From: Astropecten irregularis
Taxonomy: Eukaryota; Echinodermata; Asteroidea; Paxillosida; Astropectinidae
NCBI GenBank assembly: GCA_963971285.1
Contig: OZ020256.1
Location: forward strand, 6,450,501 to 6,514,500
DNA length: 64,000 bases
Reading direction: 5' to 3'
How positions within the stretch are numbered: the first letter of the stretch is position 1; each line of letters starts with the position of its first letter. Positions 53,701-62,700 of the stretch are shown one piece after another. A model generated the notes under the pieces. That model was not told the DNA's origin. It saw only the letters and a program-made list of their open reading frames with translations, and searched no databases. The translations under genes were made by a program, and so were the position numbers.

Positions 53701-56700
53701 AGTGTAAAATACGTCAACTTCACAGTTCAAAAAATCCCATCCAGGAGTCTCTCAGTGATTGGTGCAATAATTCAAAACAAAGCTTGAACCCTCATCTGCC
53801 CGATTCCTTTCAATTTTTTTTTATAGTTAGCCGATCAGATTTTTTGCTAATTGCCCCAAGAAAAAACACCCCCAAAATGTCCATTTTCCCGAACCAACTT
53901 GCAGCCGGTTTTCATGAAGCAACCTACCACGTTCAAAACAATGTAGTTCCACATTTTAAGCCAAAATTTCTCAAGTCTCCACAACAGGCTGAAGCACTGA
54001 ACCCCCAGGTTGTCATAACCAGTCAAAACTACACAATATATTAATTGCACGACCCCCCAAATTGCATATTTAAAAAACATTTGAGGGTACACACATTATG
54101 ATAATCAGCTCGGCGCATTGATTTTTGAGCTATTTAGTGTGGTGCACCCCTATGGCGACAGGTTCAAGCAATGTCGTGTTGCTGAGTGATGAGGAAATTG
54201 TCGACAAAGATAAGATCTACTCAGATGTTATTTAAAACAAACAATGGAAAGAATATTTTCATAACACTATTAGGGCACTGTCTGAATTATCAAAACCCCG
54301 TCAATGAGATGAGAGTAGCAAACTGTGATGTCATTTTTATGAACGGTACATCTCAATAAAGAGCGGCAAACAGCTATTGGGCTGAAGAGCATGTATCGTG
54401 ACGTCACAATTCTTAAGAATTTCTAGAGTGTCCTGTCGGGCAACAACAGTTGTTGTTTCAATTCTGCCTCCTGTTAATTAAGGAAGCCAACAAAATACAT
54501 ATTGTATTGCTTAAACTGTGACGTCATTCTTATGAACGGTACATCTCGATTCAGAGTGGCAAACAGCCGCTTGGCTGAAGAGAATATACCGTGACGTCAC
54601 AATTCTGAAGAATTTCTAGAGAGCACTGTCGCGCATCAACGGTTGTTGTTTTTCAATTCTGCCTCTAGGCGAGGGAGAAAAGAGGCCATGAAAACTGCCT
54701 TTGCAAGACAGCACATCTGTGCCGTCTACAAATTGTTTGTGGTATTTTATGGGTCACACAGATGTAGGTTAATTCAGTGATTTAGGAGGTATTTTAAAGC
54801 CAGTTTTCTGACCATGGCCTGCCCTCTAAATTAACAGTTAAGTAAGATGGATTGACTGAAAGGCCTGGCTTTATGACCGGAAGAACTCACAATTTATCAA
54901 AAAATAATTTGTTAAAACCTATCTTCGAGGTAGTTTCTCAATTTCTCAATCAGGGGCAAACTTCATAGAGCTGCTTAGCACAAAAAATCGCTAAGCATGA
55001 CATTTCTGCCTAATACTAAAAACAGGATTAACAGCCAAATTTCCATGTGTTGTGTATCACTTGCAATTGTTCTTTGGCTATTGATCGCTGACCATGAATA
55101 TCAAATATCAAATTTTTAATGGTGGTTTGTTTTATTGGGCAAGCCATTTCTGTGCTAAGCAATTGTTTGTGCTAAGCATCTCTATGAAATTGGCCCCTGG
55201 TTTTATCATTGGTATAGGCATGCCTGTCAACATTTTAAGATCACATATCTTACTCATGGATTGCAAAATTAATCTTATTTTACATGCAAAATAAAGGCCA
55301 AAATCTTACTTCCACTCTAAACTTTAGGAAATACATCTGATTTATCGATAAGAAAATCACATTTTGCTATTTGTTCTGTCCATAATCTAACTAAATCTGA
55401 CAAAATCTTACTGGTTTCCATGTACATGTACAGTATATACATGTGCAATGCATGGTGCAAAAACTGAAACAACAATGTACAAGTTATAATGTCGATGTAT
55501 TACGGTAAACATACAGCCCAATATAACTTAAGAATCATTTAACCATCAAATAACCACAAGGGAAACTGACTTTGTTGACATTGAAAGGTGAACGAAGAAA
55601 AATTGACTGGAGAGGGATTCGAACCGGTGACCTCTCGAACAGCATACAGGCACTCTACAAACTAGCTATCCAGCCCTACGTTGGTGGTGACCCCAATGCT
55701 ACCAGAGTATGATAGTACCTTTAACTGAAACTAATATCAGTGGAAACATGTGGGTAAATTGAGGGAATATTAACATATTTCAAAAGCAAAATTATATTAT
55801 CCATGCCACTCTCAAGCAATAGTGAGTGTTAAAGGACCAGGGACCAATTTCACGTTGCTGCTAAGCACAAAAATGTGGTTAGCACAAAAATGTATTGCCC
55901 AATAAAACAAACCACAGTTAAACATTTCATTTGATGTTCATGGTCAGTGAACAACAGCCAAAGATCAATCACAAGTGATACACAAGACAAGGATGTTTGG
56001 TTGTTAACTCTGTTTTTATTATTAAGTTTGAAATGTCATGCTTAGCAAATTTTCGTGCTAAGCAGTGCCGTGAAATTGGCCCCAGGGGTGGACTTCACCA
56101 AACTCATCATTACAGCCCAACGTACATGTACATGTAGGATACAATAGGTTATCCTTCATAACTTGAGTTACGATTGATCGTAGGGCTTCGGGAAATCAAC
56201 CCGGAAGGTAAGTCCAAGTCCAATTTTATGGAAGCAATACACCTATCCAGTAGGCTATTCCCCTTGACAAATTGACGAATCACAACGCAAGCTTTAAGGA
56301 TAAAAAAAAATTCCAGCCATTTTGTCTGACATAAAGTTTTAAATCTTGCATTCCTTAGGCCTATTACATGTACACACTTTTCGTTGAGTTTACTTTTGCT
56401 TTGTAAGTACAAGGCAATTCTTTTCCAAGCCCGAGTTTTAAACTTAACCACGGTCAAGTGGTGTTTCTATTTCCATTGTAATTCTGACTCTCGATACCCT
56501 GGCAAGAACGGAAATAAGTGCTTTCGTTAGTTGAGGGTGAGCAGTGCGTGTGGGCGATCGTGACACGTTGTGTGCATGTGCGCGGTTGCTTGGCCGTTGC
56601 TATGGTGGGCGTGGCCTACATGTACTAGGTCGCTGTATTACAGCCAGAAACCTGGCTGTCGCTAAGCGCACTTAGCAACAGATGCTGTCATAAGCCGTTA

Positions 56701-59700
56701 CATTGTGAAATATTTAAGAGCAGATGCTTATAAAAGTGGCTAAAACCCATCCCTGGATTTGAGGTCGATTTTACACGAGGCAAATTAAAAACAAATTTGT
56801 TTCTGGCAATCATCAAGAAGAAGAAGAAGAAGAACCATCCACCTTCCAATATGTAGATATTATTCTGAGTTAAGCCATGTCCCAAACCTCTGGCTGCGGC
56901 TGCAAATAACACACACACCTATAGCAGCCACTAGCCAGATACTGCAACAGTTTCCACAGACTTGTGCATTATTTGAAGCCGCAGCCAGAGATTTAGGTTA
57001 TGGCTTTACACACAGCCCGAACAAATATCTTCTGTACAACACTGTACGATGTACATACATGTATTAGGATTCATCTTGCATGCATGCTACATGATGTAGC
57101 TGCTTGCCTAACATTTGCCTGTACAAATTGCCGATTTGTGAAAGCAGTCTGTGGCTGGATAATGTACAATTTGCTATGGGACCAGGACACCGGTATCCTG
57201 ATTCATAATTTTTTGTTATTATTCACAAGCAATGCATGTCTCACTGCTTTAAACCAACCCGAATCATGACCTAAGGGATAGAGGCCCAGATATTTCAAAG
57301 GTGAAAAGCATAAAGTAGCTTCATTTATTTACTTATTCTGTTTGTCATTTTGGATCTATGTGTGTATCTTCAAGAGAGTAAATATTTTGTGGTTGGTCTT
57401 TTACTGAATGAGAAGTCAATATTTTGAACAGTTTTTTCTAGGCTTGCGATTTGACCTCTAGAACAGCTCAAAGCCCACAAGTGAGAATACTGTACCATAG
57501 ATAAAGAGTTCAGTGACCCTGTTCATATTAAATTTACAGCCTCCTAAGAAAGGCAAAGTTTCTGCTGTAAATGTAAGTGCTCAACCATCACCTACAGTAA
57601 ATGTAAGGTCTAACTTACTGATATCAAAATAGGTTTTGTTGTTGCGGTTGCACTTGCTGCTGCTCTTGCTGCTGCTGCTGATTTTGCTGCTGCTGCTGTT
57701 CTTGCTGCGCTTGCTGCAGCTCCTAATTTTGATACTGCAACTGCTGTTACTAACAGGGTAGGGTATTCAGTTTTAGGCAAGATAGTTTGCAAAGATTTGC
57801 AAACAAAAATTCAAGTTTTCACAAAAATGAGCCTACATAGGGCGTTTACGAAACAGAGGTTTCACGCTCCGTCTCCGGCTCCATTTTGATTAATCCATAC
57901 TGAAATAACGGGTTTCAAAATAGAGGCTTTTGGCTCCGGTTTGGAAGTAGATTCTCTGCTTTGATAAGGAAAACAGAGTTTCAGTTTCAATGAAAAACCA
58001 CAACCTACATTTCTAGCATATGGATGATAGAGCTGGGGCCTGAGCCTGAGCCCAAGCCTCCGTTTCGTAAATGCCCTCATATAAAGCACAATATTTGCAA
58101 ACCATATTTTCAGCTTTGTATGCAGACATATATTACAGTGTGACATCGTCATTCATCAGGTAAATGATCAACATTACCATGATTACAGGGAAATTTTGAA
58201 ACTTGAAATTTATTCAGTCTCAATTTCTTCAGTATTGCAGCCTGACAAGCTCTAATGAATAGAGATTGTGATACATTGGATAATGCAAGAACATTTTGCG
58301 AAGTTTGCAAAAGTTGGCAAAGAGATGAGATAGAAATTTATCCAAACATGCCAAACTGAACATGCAATTTGAATTCAGGTGCAGTTGCCTTTCTTTTTCC
58401 AACATCATCAAAAGAATTTTATAATCCTAATAACTATTCTGATGTAATAAAAAAATAATGATACCATATTTCTTCATTATGCATTGCATGACGTATGTAA
58501 GAGTTTACCTACGTGTAAGAGAGACAGTATTCAGGGAGAATGCATAAATAAGAATTTTTTCGTTTTTTAAGTTTTTTTTAAGAAAACCTAGCCACAAATC
58601 TAATTACAAAATTCCATACGCAGGTCTGCTGCTACTTTTTGCAAACCTCGGGGTGCAGATATGACCTCAAGTGCCTCGGTGATGTCACAATAGCGTCCCC
58701 GGTACACGTAGCCAAGGGGGTTATGTCACACATGGCGTACGTCACCGATTTTCCTCTGGCACTTCTGCCGTCAAAAGCTGACCACGAGATGGCAATTCAC
58801 GCAGCAGTACGCATCACGTGTATCAGCAGTCACGTTGGACAACAGCGCCCCGCGATCAAATACTGACACAAGCACTCTTTGCTGTGTCATTCCACTAGCC
58901 CGGGCACGCCGCACATCAATAATTCATGAATTGCAACCTCTTTAGCATTTAAATTGGACTGAACACTAAGTTTCCGGAAAAAAAATCATCATAATAATGT
59001 AGATTTCTATGTATACGTCCTCTTACTCAGTTTACAAAACGTAGCGGTCATTGAGCTAAACAAGCAAACAGTTACTTGACATTTTTAAGCTTATGCACAG
59101 CATATACTCAGGGAAGATCTCAAATCAAGAAATCTTCACAGATTCACATTAAACATACACAACGCAAAGATTATTACCATCTATGATACTTCCCTATGCA
59201 TAGACAATGAAAAGATTATTGGCATTTGGGCAATTCCAGCGTAACGGACATGACAATTACACAGTTTTTGTCTTATTCAGAGGATCATAAAGTAGGATTG
59301 GCAGTTTGCAAACAATTTTAATTAGGCTTATTAGACACATTTAACTATCAGTTACATGTACATATGTAGTAAATTGTATGTAATTTCATTGAACAGTTGT
59401 AGAGAAAATGCACTTCTTGTGACCGTAACGGACATGACACCAAATGCCACTTAGTGTCATGTCCTTAATTTCAAAATATTAGATTTAAAAAAATTATATT
59501 TGGATTTATATGTCAAGGATAGTGCCAGTCTATTGTCAATTTAATAATGTAATAATGATGTTATATGTAAAGGTTTGTTATATGTCAAATGTCAATTTAA
59601 TAATGTAATTATGTTATATATAAAGTCTTTTTTTAATTGGATTTAACTTGAGTAACTATACTGAATTACCTTTTTATGTTAAGACTAGATGCAATTCAAT

Positions 59701-62700
59701 CTTTGATTGCCACATCCTGTCATTTTAAAAAGAATAAACCATTTATCTATCTATCATCTATCTATCGATCTATCTAAATCCCTGGGACGATTTCCCAAAG
59801 AAAAAGGTCTGTGTGCCCTTATGTAAAACAGTTTACATAATGTGTTCAAAGTAAATATAACGGTAAGCCGCACAGTAATGGATATGTAATGTATATGATA
59901 GTAATGTTATGGATGATTCCAAGATCTTTTGCGGATTTAAGATTTAGTACATCATTGGTCAGGTTGTTCTTCTGGAAAGTAGCAGCATTCATTTAGATCA
60001 TCTAATTTTCCAAATGCCTTTCGCAACACTTAAATGTGTTAATTTCATCCTATAAATAACCGTTCACATTTTCAGGCGAACAACGAATACCATTTTTTGT
60101 TTTCTTTGTTCTGACTGTGTGCAATGTTGCTTGGAGTTGTTGCTTAACAGAGAAAGATCCTGCTAGGATCGTAACGCGTTAGGCCCTCCTAACTCCAAGC
60201 ATTTGATAAATTTCAGGTCATTATTTTGACTGATAAGCAGTTTGTAGCAGTTTATTACTTGTAATTTGGAATACTGAAACTGAGATTGCCCGATGGCGGT
60301 ACCCAGAGCAGTTTATTTTCACAATGACAGCATTTTAGAGGGAAACGTTTCAAAGAACAAAATAATATTGTCTTAAAACACTCAACTTTAACACAGAAAA
60401 TGAACAGGCTGCTGATAAGTCATAGATGTATGCAATTCTACAGCATACTTTCAATTCTCTTAACAAGATTCACATTGCTCAATGCCTGTTTGACTTGCCC
60501 ACTCATGACTACTAAATAAAATCTGTTCAGGCTCAAAGCTTAGTGTTTTGGTCATTTACATGATTTGACTGGCCAATGGCCTCGTGTCTGGTTCCTGCAC
60601 ACCGACGCATGCATGGTTTGCACATAAGCACAGCCACTAAAGCCAGTAACAGACTGAGGATTTAAGAGCCACCAACCAATAAAGCTCTTAAGGCCGTGTC
60701 CCAAATCTCTGGCTGCGGCTGCAAATTACACACGTACATGTGTACCTATGGCAGCCACTAACCAGTAACTGCAGCCGTTTCCATAGACTTGTGTGTTATT
60801 TGCGGCCGCAGCCAGAGATTTGGGACACGGCCTAACGCTGAACAAAATGACCTACATATGGCTGTGTCCCAAAATATAGCTGTGGCTTGAAACGACACAT
60901 AAATACTATTTAAAGAAGACATTGCAGTCACTGGCTAGCTGCTGCCATAGGTAATGTGCACAGGTTATTTACAGCCGTAGTCTGAAATTCAAGACACTTC
61001 CCATTAACCAAACGTTAAAAGCTTCAAGTCCTATGACCAGCACACTTGGCGTCATATTTAACACACGCTATCATCAACCGTACAGACAATGTGGCTGTGC
61101 TGCTCACTCACCAATGCAATGCACCATATTTGACACCATTTATAATCATCCCCTTGTGAGGAAATTAAATCCAATTTTTGTTTTCATCAAAAACAATCCA
61201 CAAAGGACTGCATGACTGCGCAGTCATACTCATTTCAATTCATTTATAAATCCTGGGGGTCGATTTCATGAAGCCCTACAACTGATCATAACTCAAGTTA
61301 AAAAGGATTTATAACCCATCATATCCTAAGTACACCTAGGACTGCAATGCATCATATGTCCTATACGATTGATAGTAGGGTACGATGAGTTTGGTGAAAT
61401 CGACCCCTGGATTCATGTCAGCTTTGAAATATTTGTAACAACCGACCATGGTTTATAATGACTTTTAATGATTTTTGTAGACATATACATGTATGTGCAT
61501 CTCTATGGAGATATGAATATTTCTTTCCAAAAATGGAAATATTTGATCAATCCCAGATTCATATTTTGTTTAAGCATAAATTATTTGTCAAGACTGACTG
61601 ACACTCATGTTAAATAAGCTTGATGGAAAAAAAGATGGTGGTAAGAATTCTACCGCCATCCAGCAAAAAGCATTAATTCATCTCAATGTCTGTATGTGAC
61701 TGTTTTTCTTTTTGAGCTGGATCAGTTAGCCTGACTTGTACAAAAGTCTATTGCCATTTTCACCAGTCTGTATGTTTTTGTGATACTTCTGCAGTCCTAC
61801 GTTACTTCCAATTTTAGCTGTAAGGCATATTTTTCAAGTCTACCCTGTGGTAATAATGTATATTGAATCCATGTCATATCCTGGTTTTAGTGTTGCTGAT
61901 GGGTTCAGAAGCCATCTGCATTAAAGGTAATTTCATACTTTTTTATCAAAGAAATGCAGATTCATGGGCAAAAACACCAAGAAAGATACAGTAACAGTCA
62001 TCTGTGAAATATCCAGTTCCATACGGTTCTCACTTTTTGAGAAAACAGTGAAAAACGCTCACAGATCTGTTCACATGCAGGAGTTTTGATTTCCAAGATC
62101 AAATCTGGGTGGTTTTTCTTTGGTCTTTGACACTTTTCAGGATAAAAACACCATTTCAGGCAGAATAATTGTAATGGTATGTTTCTACCATCACCATCTT
62201 CATACCCTGTAACTTAAAGGCAAATTCTGTGATGATTTCTGTTTTGGTATACTACCAAAGTATGATAGTATCTTTAAAAAGTATTTTTGTGGCACAGTAC
62301 CTTGACTGGCCATACAGACTTTTTTATAAGATTTTTTGCCCGTCCACTGCAATTTTGACTGGCATTTTACCAACGAATGTTCAAACCAAAACATAAATCC
62401 CTCCGTATATTACTGTACAATTATAGCGCTCCGCACTTGCGCTAAAAATAGCACTTGATCTCAGACAAACATTGCAACCATGCAAACATGTGTGCGTGTG
62501 TGCGTCCATGTACACTACGTGTGTGAGACAATGTTTGTCTGACATCCGGGGTTTTTGTAACGTCTTTGTGACGTCATTAGTATTTGTTCATGGTACTTAC
62601 GTGCTTCATGACAGTGAGCCACATTCTCCAGATCGTCTTGGTGATAATAGTCGTAGACTGACGTGCCCAACACTTCGAATGGCAGGTAACCTATAATAGG

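Noticed and set aside
57610-57792. Ala-rich small protein on the minus strand
   Set aside because: An off-frame reading of a CAG/CAA tract; handled instead as a possible cryptic exon with low confidence.
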